The position numbers were made by a program, and so were the translations under genes. From NCBI GenBank assembly GCA_046712825.1, contig JBKKCR010000128.1, positions 1-16,946 on the forward strand: 16,946 bases of DNA. Direction: 5' to 3'. The notes under the pieces are model-generated. The model was given only the letters and a program-made list of their open reading frames with translations, searched no databases and was not told the origin of the DNA. This stretch comes from DATFGK01 sp046712825. Lineage in GTDB: Bacteria > Actinomycetota > AC-67. The first letter of the stretch is position 1; every line of letters starts with the position of its first letter. Shown one piece after another: positions 8,366 to 14,898 of the stretch.

Positions 8366-8393
8366 CAGAAGGAAGCGCGCGATGCGGATCGAT

Positions 8394-8765
8394 TCAGGTT
8401 CCGTCGTTGCCGCGCTCGTAGCGGTTGCGCCACCGCTCTTCCATCCGCGCGAACCAACCTGACCCCTTCTCGGCTTCGGGACGTTCACGGCCGACCTGCT
8501 TGATCCCGGACGCGATCACCATCGCCGAGGCAACCATCACCGCGAAAGCGGTGATGCCGAAGAGGACGAGAAGATCCGGAACGAACAAGCCCGCGACGAG
8601 AAGTGCGAAGCCGAGGACGAATCCCACGACGGCACGCTTGACCTTGCGTAGCGCTGCCCCTTCGCCGCCGCCGACCCCAACCTCGCGTGCGAATTTCGGA
8701 TCCTCGGCGACGAGACGCCGTTCTATCTCTTCCAGGATCCGTTGCTCGTGGTCGGAGAGCGGCAT
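8394..8765 (-). CDS. DUF3040 domain small membrane protein
   Basis: A 123-residue protein of a family largely confined to Actinomycetota. The N-terminal MPLSDHEQRILEEIERRLVAEDPKFA stretch is the family signature (written here as SDHEQRILEEIE plus EDPKFA) and is amphipathic. Two adjacent hydrophobic segments follow (VVGFVLGFALLVAGLF and VLFGITAFAVMVASAMVIA), and the C-terminus is short and charged. The ATG at 8765 is preceded by GAGGTAGGC. An open frame continues 23 codons upstream but crosses a strong promoter, so the shorter form is chosen. The function is unknown. As I recall, DUF3040 genes often lie near dinB and the MoxR/DUF58/transglutaminase cluster in actinomycetes, which fits the layout here. 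Confidence 0.9.
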   Translation of the reverse strand: MPLSDHEQRILEEIERRLVAEDPKFAREVGVGGGEGAALRKVKRAVVGFVLGFALLVAGLFVPDLLVLFGITAFAVMVASAMVIASGIKQVGRERPEAEKGSGWFARMEERWRNRYERGNDGT

Positions 8766-8804
8766 GCCTACCTCGGATTCGCTCTGGGGAGCCCGTCTCG
8801 CTCG

Positions 8805-8834
8805 ATTATAGGGTGGTCCTTCCAGGCCGGACAA
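8805..8834 (-). promoter_or_regulatory. Promoter of the DUF3040 gene
   Basis: On the minus strand, TTGTCC (8834-8829) and a perfect consensus TATAAT (8810-8805) are separated by 18 nt in the 75-nt gap after the enoyl-CoA hydratase stop. The expected start is near 8798, about 33 nt before the ATG at 8765. It suggests that DUF3040 is transcribed independently of the polymerase operon. Confidence 0.65.
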
Positions 8835-8840
8835 GGCACT

Positions 8841-9620
8841 TCATCGCGCTCGGAACGTTGGTGTACGTTTCTCGAAACGTGCCATCACGGCTTCACGGAA
8901 GTCTTCGGATGCAAGCAGCCTCCTATTGACCATGGCTTCCCGTTCGAGGCCGGCGAGCAGCGGCGTGTCGAAAGCGCCGGTCGCGAGGCGCTTGGCCGCG
9001 GCGACGGCCAGGGGAGGACCCGCAGCGATCTCGCGCGCCCACCCGATCGCCTCATCCAGCAAACGTTCCCTGGGAACGACACGGTTAACCAAGCCCCACG
9101 AGAGCGCCTCCTCTGCCCCGACCTTGCGGCCGGTCATAACCAGCTCTTTTGCCCTGCCGAGCCCGATCAGCCGGGGCAGACGCTGGGTTCCGCCCAGGTC
9201 GGGGATGATCCCCCACCGGATCTCATAGACGGCGAGCTCGGCGTCGTCGGCGGCCACTCGGAGGTCGCAGGCCGTGGCCAGCTGTATCCCGCCGCCCAGG
9301 GCGAGCCCACCCACGGCCGCGATCGTTGGTTTCGAGATCGTTTCGTACACCGTGAAGCAGTTCTGCAACGCGGCGATGTCGAGCGCGAGCGGACTCCCGC
9401 CGCCGATGCCACTCGCGAAGAGCGAGGTGTCGAGACCGCTCGAGAAGGCTCTGCCTTCTCCGATGAGGACCACCGCGCGCACATTCGGATCGGCCGCCGC
9501 ACGCTCCGCCGCATCGCGCACCCCGAAGAAGACGTCGTGGTCGATCGCGTTGAGCACGTCGGGCCGGTTGATCGTGACCAGGGCAACGGCACCGTCCACC
9601 TCGTAGAGCACCTTGGTCAT
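8841..9620 (-). CDS. Enoyl-CoA hydratase/isomerase family protein (crotonase fold)
   Basis: Crotonase-family enzymes act on acyl-CoA thioesters, most often hydrating trans-2-enoyl-CoA in fatty-acid oxidation. The 259-residue length is standard. Oxyanion-hole regions are intact: RAFSSGLD (about residues 57-64) and GGLALGGGIQLATACDL (about 104-120). Both catalytic glutamates of true hydratases appear to be present: Glu133 in YEIRWGIIPDLGGTQRLPR and Glu159 in AKELVMTG. The ATG at 9620 overlaps the dinB stop in an ATGA, and a strong GGGAGG lies inside the end of dinB, so it is translationally coupled to a mutagenic polymerase. No other lipid gene is nearby. The exact substrate cannot be assigned. 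Confidence 0.93.
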   Translation of the reverse strand: MTKVLYEVDGAVALVTINRPDVLNAIDHDVFFGVRDAAERAAADPNVRAVVLIGEGRAFSSGLDTSLFASGIGGGSPLALDIAALQNCFTVYETISKPTIAAVGGLALGGGIQLATACDLRVAADDAELAVYEIRWGIIPDLGGTQRLPRLIGLGRAKELVMTGRKVGAEEALSWGLVNRVVPRERLLDEAIGWAREIAAGPPLAVAAAKRLATGAFDTPLLAGLEREAMVNRRLLASEDFREAVMARFEKRTPTFRAR

Positions 9621-10849
9621 GACGTCCTCCCTTTCCGGGGTTGGTCGGGTCCGTCGGCTTGGTTCGGGCGCCCGTGGACGGGTTTGCGGTCTGCAAGCGC
9701 TGCGCGATCGACGGCGTCACCGCCGAATCGCCTGCGTAGCGTATCCATCGCACGGTCCGCGGTGCGCCAGCGGTCGGGACGCTCTCCCATCCGCAGCTGC
9801 TCCGACACCCCACCGGACACGAGCCCTGTCGCCGCAACGCCGAGGAGCCGGATCCGCGGCCGCGCGAGGGAGAGCCGTCCGTAGAGGTCGTGTGCCGTCG
9901 CGAACAGCCGCGCGGCCGCGTCCGTCGGCGCCTCGAGGGTCCGCGAGCGCGTGATGGTGCTGAAGTTGGCGAAGCGGACCTTGAGCGTGACGGTGCGCGC
10001 GGATAGCCCGGAGGCCCGGAGACGGCCGGCAACGCGCTCGGCAAGGCGCAGGATCTCCCGCTTGATGTCCGCCGGAGCGTCGAGGTCGCGATCGAAGGTC
10101 TCCTCTGCGGAGACCTGCTTGGCAGGCTCGTGCGGGACGACGGAACGCTCGTCGATGCCGCGGGCCAGATCCTGGAAGTGGGCGGCCGGTCCCGGACCCA
10201 GCGCGCGGGCCAGGACGCCCGAGGGCAGCGCGAGCAGGTCCGCCACGGTTCGCACGCCGAGCCGGTCGAGCGATGCAGCGGTTTGCTCGCCTACGCCCCA
10301 GAGATCCTGAACCGGCAGCGGGTCGAGGAACGCGCGGATCCCGCCGGCCGGGACGACGACGACGCCGCTGGGCTTCGCTGCCGCGCTGGCCAGCTTGGCG
10401 AGGAGCTTGTTCGGTGCGACGCCGACGGAGCAGTCCAGGCGCCGCTCGCTCCGGACGCGTTCTTTGATCCGATGCGCGATCTCCTCGGGCGAGCCGAACA
10501 TCCTGCCTGCTCCCGTGACGTCGAGGAACGCCTCGTCGAGCGAGATCGGCTCCACGAGAGGCGTGAAGGACCCGAGCAGGGCCATCACACGGTCGGACTC
10601 CGCCTTGTATCGCTCGAAGTCCGGCGGTACGAACACCAGATCTGGACACAGACGGCGCGCGCGGACGCTCGGCATCGCGGAGCGAACCCCGTACGCACGG
10701 GCCTGGTACGAGGCGCTCATCACGACCCCACGCGGGCCGGCTGCACCGACGGCGATCGGCTTGCCGGCAAGGGTCGGATCGCCCCGTTCCTCGACGGAAG
10801 CGTAGAAGGCATCCATATCGACGTGGAGGATCGGCTCGTCTGGGACCAT
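9617..10849 (-). CDS. dinB: DNA polymerase IV (Y family)
   Basis: Translesion polymerase of 410 residues. The N-terminus carries the metal-binding HVDMDAFYASVEE (Asp11, with Tyr16 at the steric-gate position) and the catalytic SLDEAFLDV (Asp105, Glu106). These are followed by the SVGVAPNKLLAKLASAAAKP motif, the helix-hairpin-helix thumb (LWGVGEQTAASLDRLGVRTVADL) and the little-finger domain. All catalytic carboxylates are kept, so this is an active DinB rather than an inactive ImuB-type protein. A degenerate clamp-binding peptide may be EQLRMGE near residue 351; the tail beyond is basic and probably disordered. The start is the ATG at 10849-10847, which shares its A with the dnaE2 stop (TGATG), so the two are coupled. 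The open frame continues far upstream, but that portion lies inside dnaE2 in another frame. The stop overlaps the enoyl-CoA hydratase start. Confidence 0.96.
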   Translation of the reverse strand: MVPDEPILHVDMDAFYASVEERGDPTLAGKPIAVGAAGPRGVVMSASYQARAYGVRSAMPSVRARRLCPDLVFVPPDFERYKAESDRVMALLGSFTPLVEPISLDEAFLDVTGAGRMFGSPEEIAHRIKERVRSERRLDCSVGVAPNKLLAKLASAAAKPSGVVVVPAGGIRAFLDPLPVQDLWGVGEQTAASLDRLGVRTVADLLALPSGVLARALGPGPAAHFQDLARGIDERSVVPHEPAKQVSAEETFDRDLDAPADIKREILRLAERVAGRLRASGLSARTVTLKVRFANFSTITRSRTLEAPTDAAARLFATAHDLYGRLSLARPRIRLLGVAATGLVSGGVSEQLRMGERPDRWRTADRAMDTLRRRFGGDAVDRAALADRKPVHGRPNQADGPDQPRKGRTS

Positions 10850-13800
10850 CAGGCTCCGGCGGATCCCGAGCTCGCATGCCACAGCTTCCGCGGAGCGTCT
10901 TCGGCCGGCGCGCGGGTGGGCAGCGGGCGCACGGCCGCGGGGCGCGGCCGTGCCGGCGACAGCGGCGCCCGTTTCTGCTCCCGGGCGAGGCGGCGTCGTT
11001 CGCGCTCGTAGGCCTCCATCTCCGCCACGCCTTCCTCCCATAAAGCGGGGACGTCGAGCGTGCCTTCTCGCTCGGCACGCGCCAAAGCTGCGAGGTCCCA
11101 CGCGCGCTCGCAGCTGATCGACACGCCGCGCGCGCCGGTCTTGTGCAGCGTGCCCCGCGCGACGATCAGCCACGAGTGGAAGATCGTCCACGCGCAGTGC
11201 TCCTGCACGCTCTCGAACACCGTGACGTCGACGAGCCCGGTCGCATCGTCGAGCGTTAAGAAGATGATCCGCTGTCCGGATCGAACCGCCGGAGTCTGCG
11301 ATGCCACCTTCACTCCGGCGACCATAACCCGCGACCCCTGCCGCCGCCCCCGCATGTCGGCGGCTCGCGTCACCCCGAGCCGCTCGATCAACCGGTCGTA
11401 GAAGGACACCACATGCCGGCTGACGTCGAGCCCGGTGACCTCGAGCTCCGCCCGCACCCGCTCCGCCTCCGAGTACGGCCGCAATCCGAAGGAGAGGAAC
11501 GGCTCCTCCACCGCGAGCTCTACCTGAGTCTTCTCCGGCTTGGGCGCAGCCTTCTCCCACAAGTCTTTCACCTGAAGGAGCAGATCCCGCCGCCCTCCGA
11601 ATCCATCGAGCGCCCCCACATGGATGAGGTTCTCCACCGTCGGTCTCGACAGCTTCGTCCGCCGGCACAGATCGACCAGTCCGCCGTACGGCCGGGTCCG
11701 ATTGATCAATATCGACTCGATCTCCCCCGCCGAGATCCCGTCGACGTGCATGAATCCGATGCGCACGCTCAGCTCGGGGTCGGGCGTTGCGCTGTACTCG
11801 ACGGTGTACTCCCGCGCGCTGGCGTTGATGTCGAGCGGCAAGATCGGCACCCGCTCGTGCCGCGCGTCGTCGAGGATCGCCCTGCGCGGATACATCCCCG
11901 GCTCGTGCGTGAGCACCCCCGCGTAGAAGGCCGCCGGATGGTTCGCCTTGAGCCAGGCGGATTGGTACGTCGGGACCGCGAAGGCCGCCGCGTGCGCCTT
12001 GCAGAATCCGAACGCCGCGAACGAGGCGACCTCGTGCCAAACGGGATCGATCTCGTCCCGCCGCCAGCCGCGCGCAAGGCCGAGCTCATAGAACCAGTCT
12101 TTGATGCCGTCGATCTTGTCCTCGTCAGAGAGCTCACGGCGAACCTGGTCCGCGTATCCCAGGTCGACGCCGGTGACCGCGGAGATCGCGAGCATCACTT
12201 GCTCGTGGAAGACGATCACGCCGAACGACTCTTGCAGGAAGGCACGCATGGCCGGGTGGGAGTAGACGGGGTTGGCGAAGCCGTGCCGGCGGTTCAGGTA
12301 CGGACCGATCATGTCGCTTTGGACGGGACCCGGCCGGAACAGCGAGATGTCGATGATCAGGTCTCGCCACCACGTCGGCTGGAATTTGCCGAGCAGCTCC
12401 CGCTGGCCGGGCGACTCGATCTGGAAGCAGCCGAGCGTGCGCGAGGCGCGGATCAGCTCGAAGGTGGCGTCGTCGTCGCGCGAGACCTGATCGAGCTCGA
12501 CGCGCTCCCCCGTCGTGCGTTCGATCTCGCCGATCGCGTGCGTCATCGTGGAGAGCATCCGGATCCCGATCACGTCAAGCTTGAGGAGTCCGAGGGCCTC
12601 GACGTCGTGCTTGTCGAACTGAATCATGCGGAAACCGTTCGCCGACCGCTCGAGCGGCGAGCGCGTCACGAGGTCGTCGGGCGCGATGAGGATCCCCGAG
12701 GGATGCAGCGCCATGTGGCGCGGGAACGAGTCCAGCCGCTCGGCGACCGAGAACAGTAGATCCAGCTGGCCGCGTGCGAGGCTCGTTCGTTTCAGTTCCG
12801 GAAGGTGCTCGAGGGCGGCACGGATCTCGCCGGCGTTGGTGTGCGGGAACGACTTCGCGACGAGGTCGACCTCGCCCTCGGGATAACCGAGCGCCTTGCC
12901 GACCTCGCGGATCGCACCGCGCGCGCGGTAGCTGTCGACCATCGCGACGCACGCGACCTGGGTCTCCGTGAACGAGGAGAGGATGTCCGTATAGACGTCC
13001 TCACGGCGGGCGCTTTCGACGTCGAGGTCCACGTCGGGCAGCTCGTTGCGGTACGGATTCACGAAGCGCTCGAAGAGAAGGTGATGCTCGAGCGGGTCGA
13101 CCTCGCTGACGCCGGTGAGGTAGCAGACAAGGCTCCCTGCAGCCGAGCCACGGCACGCGACCCGTATCCTTTTGGCTTTGATGCGCTCGACGATATCGGC
13201 GACGGTCAGGAAGTAACCGGCGAAGCCGAGCTTGGCGATCATCGCGAGCTCGGAGTCGATCCGGTCGCGCAGCACCTTATCCGGCTCCAGGCCGCGACGG
13301 GCGACGCCTTCCCAGCAGCGTCGAGCGAGCAGCGAGTTCGCGGATACGCCGCGCGGCAGCGGGTAGTGAGGGAGATGGAGCTGCCCGAGTCCGATGTCGG
13401 CTTCGCACGACTCGGCGATCCGGGCGGCGTTCGCGATCACATCCGGACGGGCGCGGAAGAGCGCCGCCATCTCCCGGGGCGACTTGAGGTAGGCCTCGGC
13501 GTTGGTGTTGTCGCGATGATGCGCGGCGAGCGGGACGAGCTTCCGCATCGCGTCGAGCACGTCGGCGAGGAACGCGTCGGCCGGCGCGAGCGTTCGGGCG
13601 CCGTTGGTCGCCACCGCAAGGATGCGGCGGGCGTCGGCGAGATGGAGCAGCCGCTGCACCTCGAGCCCCGAGCTCTGCTCGAGCCAATTGCGCACCTCTA
13701 TATAGAGGAGTCCCGGATCGAACGCGCCGAACCAACTGCGCAGGACCCCGTCGGCGTCGTCGAGGCGCCCCGCGACGGCGAGGCGGCCGACCTCCGACTC

Positions 13801-14196
13801 GGAGCCGAGCATCGCGAACAGGCCGGCGGCGTGCTCGGCGACGTCTTCGAAGGAAGCGCACGGATCGCCGCGCTCGCCGCGCATGTGCGCGGCGGTGAGG
13901 ATCCGGCACAGGTTCGTGTACCCGTCCTGCGTCCGCGCGAGGAGCGTGATGAGCTGACGGTTAGCGGGTCGCGCGGTTTCGACGGTAAGGCGGGTCCCGA
14001 AGATCGGCTTCACGCCGGCGATGTCGCATGCCTGCGCGAATCGGACCGCGCCGTAGAGGCCGTTCGTGTCGGTTATCGCGACCGCGTCCATGCCGAGATG
14101 GCGCGCGGCCGCGGCGAGCTCTTGGGGCCGGATCGCGCCCTCGCGCAGGGAGTAAGTCGTCCGGACCGACAGATGCGCGAACGGTGAGCCCTTCAT
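10849..14196 (-). CDS. dnaE2: Error-prone DNA polymerase III alpha subunit, DnaE2 type
   Basis: C-family DNA polymerase, 1115 residues, of the second-copy DnaE type that performs damage-induced mutagenesis in actinobacteria. Domains in order: PHP (about 1-220), palm/catalytic region, fingers, a helix-hairpin-helix near 850 and an OB fold at about 949-1030 (SRVMVAGVKVASQTPAVRSG). The palm carries PDVDLD at 387-392, probably giving Asp390/Asp392, and the third catalytic Asp541 in GLLKLDVIGIR; GCFQIESPGQRELLG and FRPGPVQSDM follow. The PHP metal site is lost: HLSVRT at 8-13 replaces HLHxH, and TDTN at 42-45 replaces TDHG, so PHP nuclease proofreading is unlikely. The ATG at 14196 is fixed by an in-frame TAG three codons upstream, but there is no convincing ribosome site. 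It overlaps dinB by one base. An SOS box lies upstream of the preceding DUF6504 gene. Confidence 0.95.
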   Translation of the reverse strand: MKGSPFAHLSVRTTYSLREGAIRPQELAAAARHLGMDAVAITDTNGLYGAVRFAQACDIAGVKPIFGTRLTVETARPANRQLITLLARTQDGYTNLCRILTAAHMRGERGDPCASFEDVAEHAAGLFAMLGSESEVGRLAVAGRLDDADGVLRSWFGAFDPGLLYIEVRNWLEQSSGLEVQRLLHLADARRILAVATNGARTLAPADAFLADVLDAMRKLVPLAAHHRDNTNAEAYLKSPREMAALFRARPDVIANAARIAESCEADIGLGQLHLPHYPLPRGVSANSLLARRCWEGVARRGLEPDKVLRDRIDSELAMIAKLGFAGYFLTVADIVERIKAKRIRVACRGSAAGSLVCYLTGVSEVDPLEHHLLFERFVNPYRNELPDVDLDVESARREDVYTDILSSFTETQVACVAMVDSYRARGAIREVGKALGYPEGEVDLVAKSFPHTNAGEIRAALEHLPELKRTSLARGQLDLLFSVAERLDSFPRHMALHPSGILIAPDDLVTRSPLERSANGFRMIQFDKHDVEALGLLKLDVIGIRMLSTMTHAIGEIERTTGERVELDQVSRDDDATFELIRASRTLGCFQIESPGQRELLGKFQPTWWRDLIIDISLFRPGPVQSDMIGPYLNRRHGFANPVYSHPAMRAFLQESFGVIVFHEQVMLAISAVTGVDLGYADQVRRELSDEDKIDGIKDWFYELGLARGWRRDEIDPVWHEVASFAAFGFCKAHAAAFAVPTYQSAWLKANHPAAFYAGVLTHEPGMYPRRAILDDARHERVPILPLDINASAREYTVEYSATPDPELSVRIGFMHVDGISAGEIESILINRTRPYGGLVDLCRRTKLSRPTVENLIHVGALDGFGGRRDLLLQVKDLWEKAAPKPEKTQVELAVEEPFLSFGLRPYSEAERVRAELEVTGLDVSRHVVSFYDRLIERLGVTRAADMRGRRQGSRVMVAGVKVASQTPAVRSGQRIIFLTLDDATGLVDVTVFESVQEHCAWTIFHSWLIVARGTLHKTGARGVSISCERAWDLAALARAEREGTLDVPALWEEGVAEMEAYERERRRLAREQKRAPLSPARPRPAAVRPLPTRAPAEDAPRKLWHASSGSAGA

Positions 14197-14212
14197 CGCG
14201 ATCTACGCGAAC

Positions 14213-14240
14213 TTGTCAGCGTGCACCGAGCCGTTACGGT
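14213..14240 (+). promoter_or_regulatory. Candidate promoter of the tRNA-like small RNA
   Basis: TTGTCA (14213-14218) and TACGGT (14235-14240) are 16 nt apart. The predicted start near 14247 lies 7 nt before the tRNA acceptor stem. It faces away from dnaE2, beginning 17 nt from that gene's start codon. Confidence 0.5.
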
Positions 14241-14253
14241 CGCAACCGACGGT

Positions 14254-14327
14254 GGGCTCGTGGTGTAACCGGATAGCACACGACTCTGACGAAGTTCGAG
14301 GAAGCGGTTCGAATCCGCTCGAGCCCA
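14254..14327 (+). tRNA. tRNA-like domain, anticodon GAC (Val), possibly a pseudo-tRNA
   Basis: The cloverleaf is nearly complete. Acceptor stem GGGCTCG/CGAGCCC has seven perfect pairs. U8, D-stem GTGT/GCAC with A14, G18, G19 and A21, U33, a five-base variable loop, T-stem AGCGG/CCGCT and loop TTCGAAT are all present. The discriminator is A and CCA is not encoded. The anticodon loop CTGACGA gives GAC, which would read valine codons. The anticodon stem is defective: CGACT against AGTTC leaves a C-C mismatch at 27-43 plus a G-U pair, or needs one bulged U. The D-arm looks more like that of tRNA-Gln than tRNA-Val. It may be a divergent tRNA, a decayed copy, or a tRNA mimic inside the longer RNA. 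Its 5' half recurs inverted downstream. Confidence 0.6.
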
Positions 14328-14461
14328 CCCCTCTTCAAAGGGGGACCCTCGTCGGGACGGCCAAGCAGAGATAACCGTCCTGCCATCTGGCTCTTGACCT
14401 TGGACGGTTAGAGTCCGAAGATAGAAGTACTTCGTCAGAGTCGAGTGCTCGTTACACCACG
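14259..14461. repeat. Imperfect inverted repeat of the tRNA 5' half
   Basis: Left arm 14259-14295 and right arm 14429-14461 are reverse complements. There is an 11-bp exact block (14259-14269 with 14451-14461) and a 15-bp exact block (14281-14295 with 14429-14443). Between them lies AGCAC (14275-14279), which matches with a single mismatch after it. The left arm has four extra bases, which fall in the D-loop of the tRNA. About 31 pairs could form across a 133-nt spacer. Chance is a very unlikely explanation for blocks of this length. Confidence 0.9.
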
Positions 14462-14470
14462 GGCGTGAAG

Positions 14471-14501
14471 GAGGAGCGGGGAAACCCGCTCCTCTTGTTT
14501 T
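14471..14501 (+). terminator. Intrinsic terminator of the small RNA
   Basis: A perfect 10-bp stem GAGGAGCGGG/CCCGCTCCTC (14471-14480 with 14485-14494) closes on a GAAA tetraloop and is followed by TTGTTTT. On the opposite strand the stem is not followed by a T tract, so it works only for plus-strand transcription. It ends 22 nt before the DUF6504 stop codon, which it faces. Confidence 0.88.
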
Positions 14502-14522
14502 CCCGGCGGCGCGCACAACGCC

Positions 14523-14816
14523 TCAGTCCCACACGCGGAAGAGGCTCCACGTGCCTTTGCGGAGGTCATGGCTCAGTTCGTACGTGCCCGGCGGCACGCC
14601 GTTATTTTCCGATTGCGCGTCGACCCGCCAGATCTCGCGCGCGTCTCCCCGCGCCCAGGGCTGCGCGACGTCCCCGGTAGGTTCCCACCAGCCGGACGCC
14701 TCGCGCCAGCGACAGAGGACCTGCCGAACGTAGTAGCGCTTGCCGCGCCACCAGAACGCTTCGATCGTTCCCTCGGGTGCTTCGACATCGGCGGGTTCCT
14801 CGTAGCGTTTCGACAT
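14523..14816 (-). CDS. DUF6504 family small protein
   Basis: A 97-residue, Trp- and Arg-rich protein without membrane segments. Recognisable features are the N-terminal RYEEPADVE, FWWRGKRYYVRQVLCRW, the central WWEP, REIWRVDAQ and a C-terminal YELSHDLRKGTWSLFRVWD. This matches my recollection of DUF6504, a small actinobacterial family often encoded beside dnaE2/dinB genes. The function is unknown; a role in damage tolerance is suggested only by position. The ATG at 14816 is preceded by GGGTGG. It is the first gene downstream of the SOS box and its promoter, with a leader of about 105 nt. The 326 nt between it and dnaE2 carry the oppositely oriented small RNA, so co-transcription with dnaE2 is uncertain. 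Confidence 0.85.
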   Translation of the reverse strand: MSKRYEEPADVEAPEGTIEAFWWRGKRYYVRQVLCRWREASGWWEPTGDVAQPWARGDAREIWRVDAQSENNGVPPGTYELSHDLRKGTWSLFRVWD

Positions 14817-14898
14817 CTCGCCACCCGGGAACGCCGCGACGGACCCTCGTAAGAAGGCCTCTCAAAGAAGGCCCGGCCGCAGGCTCGTCCCAATCAGG

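Larger units (their letters stand above)
14247..14501 (+). ncRNA. Structured small RNA containing a tRNA-like domain and its own antisense tail
   Basis: A self-contained transcription unit of about 250 nt can be read from the sequence: promoter, a tRNA-shaped domain (14254-14327), a middle region with strong hairpins, a segment complementary to the 5' half of the tRNA (14429-14461), and an intrinsic terminator (14471-14501). In the middle, TAACCGTCC (14372-14380) pairs perfectly with GGACGGTTA (14402-14410). GGACGG (14355-14360) competes for part of the same strand. A small hairpin CCCCT/AGGGG lies at 14328-14343. No open reading frame with a ribosome site is visible. The molecule can either fold the tRNA or pair its ends into a long hairpin, but not both. 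I do not recognise a known RNA family: it is not arranged like tmRNA, 6S RNA, RNase P or a T-box. It lies antisense to the gap between DUF6504 and dnaE2. Transcription is inferred from signals only. Confidence 0.6.

Noticed and set aside
10850..12040. Long N-terminal extension of the dinB frame
   Set aside because: It lies inside dnaE2 in another frame. Y-family proteins start just before HVDMD, and the ATG at 10849 fits.
14190..14320. A separate SOS box for dnaE2, because GTTCGA and CTCGAAC occur near 14293-14315
   Set aside because: These belong to the tRNA variable and T-loop region and do not form the TCGAAC-N4-GTTCGA dyad.
14254..14327. tRNA-Gln with anticodon CTG, suggested by the CTCTGAC run and Gln-like D-arm
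   Set aside because: Placing CTG at positions 34-36 destroys the anticodon stem (no pairs between 14279-14283 and 14291-14295). The GAC reading keeps all invariant positions.
14328..14350. Terminator directly after the tRNA (CCCCT/AGGGG hairpin)
   Set aside because: It has only five pairs and is followed by GACCC rather than T residues.
14390..14465. A second tRNA on the minus strand, starting from the inverted copy; it even shows a CTCTAAC run reminiscent of an amber-reading anticodon
   Set aside because: The D-loop is shortened by four bases, U8/T-arm positions cannot be placed and no acceptor stem closes. Only the 5' half is tRNA-like.
14247..14501. tmRNA (ssrA) or circularly permuted tmRNA
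   Set aside because: The tRNA domain is contiguous rather than split between the two ends, there is no Ala acceptor G-U pair and no tag reading frame was seen.
14193..14516. Minus-strand reading frame of about 107 codons crossing the tRNA region
   Set aside because: It reads through the tRNA-like domain, its inverted copy and the terminator, has no ribosome site and shows no recognisable protein.
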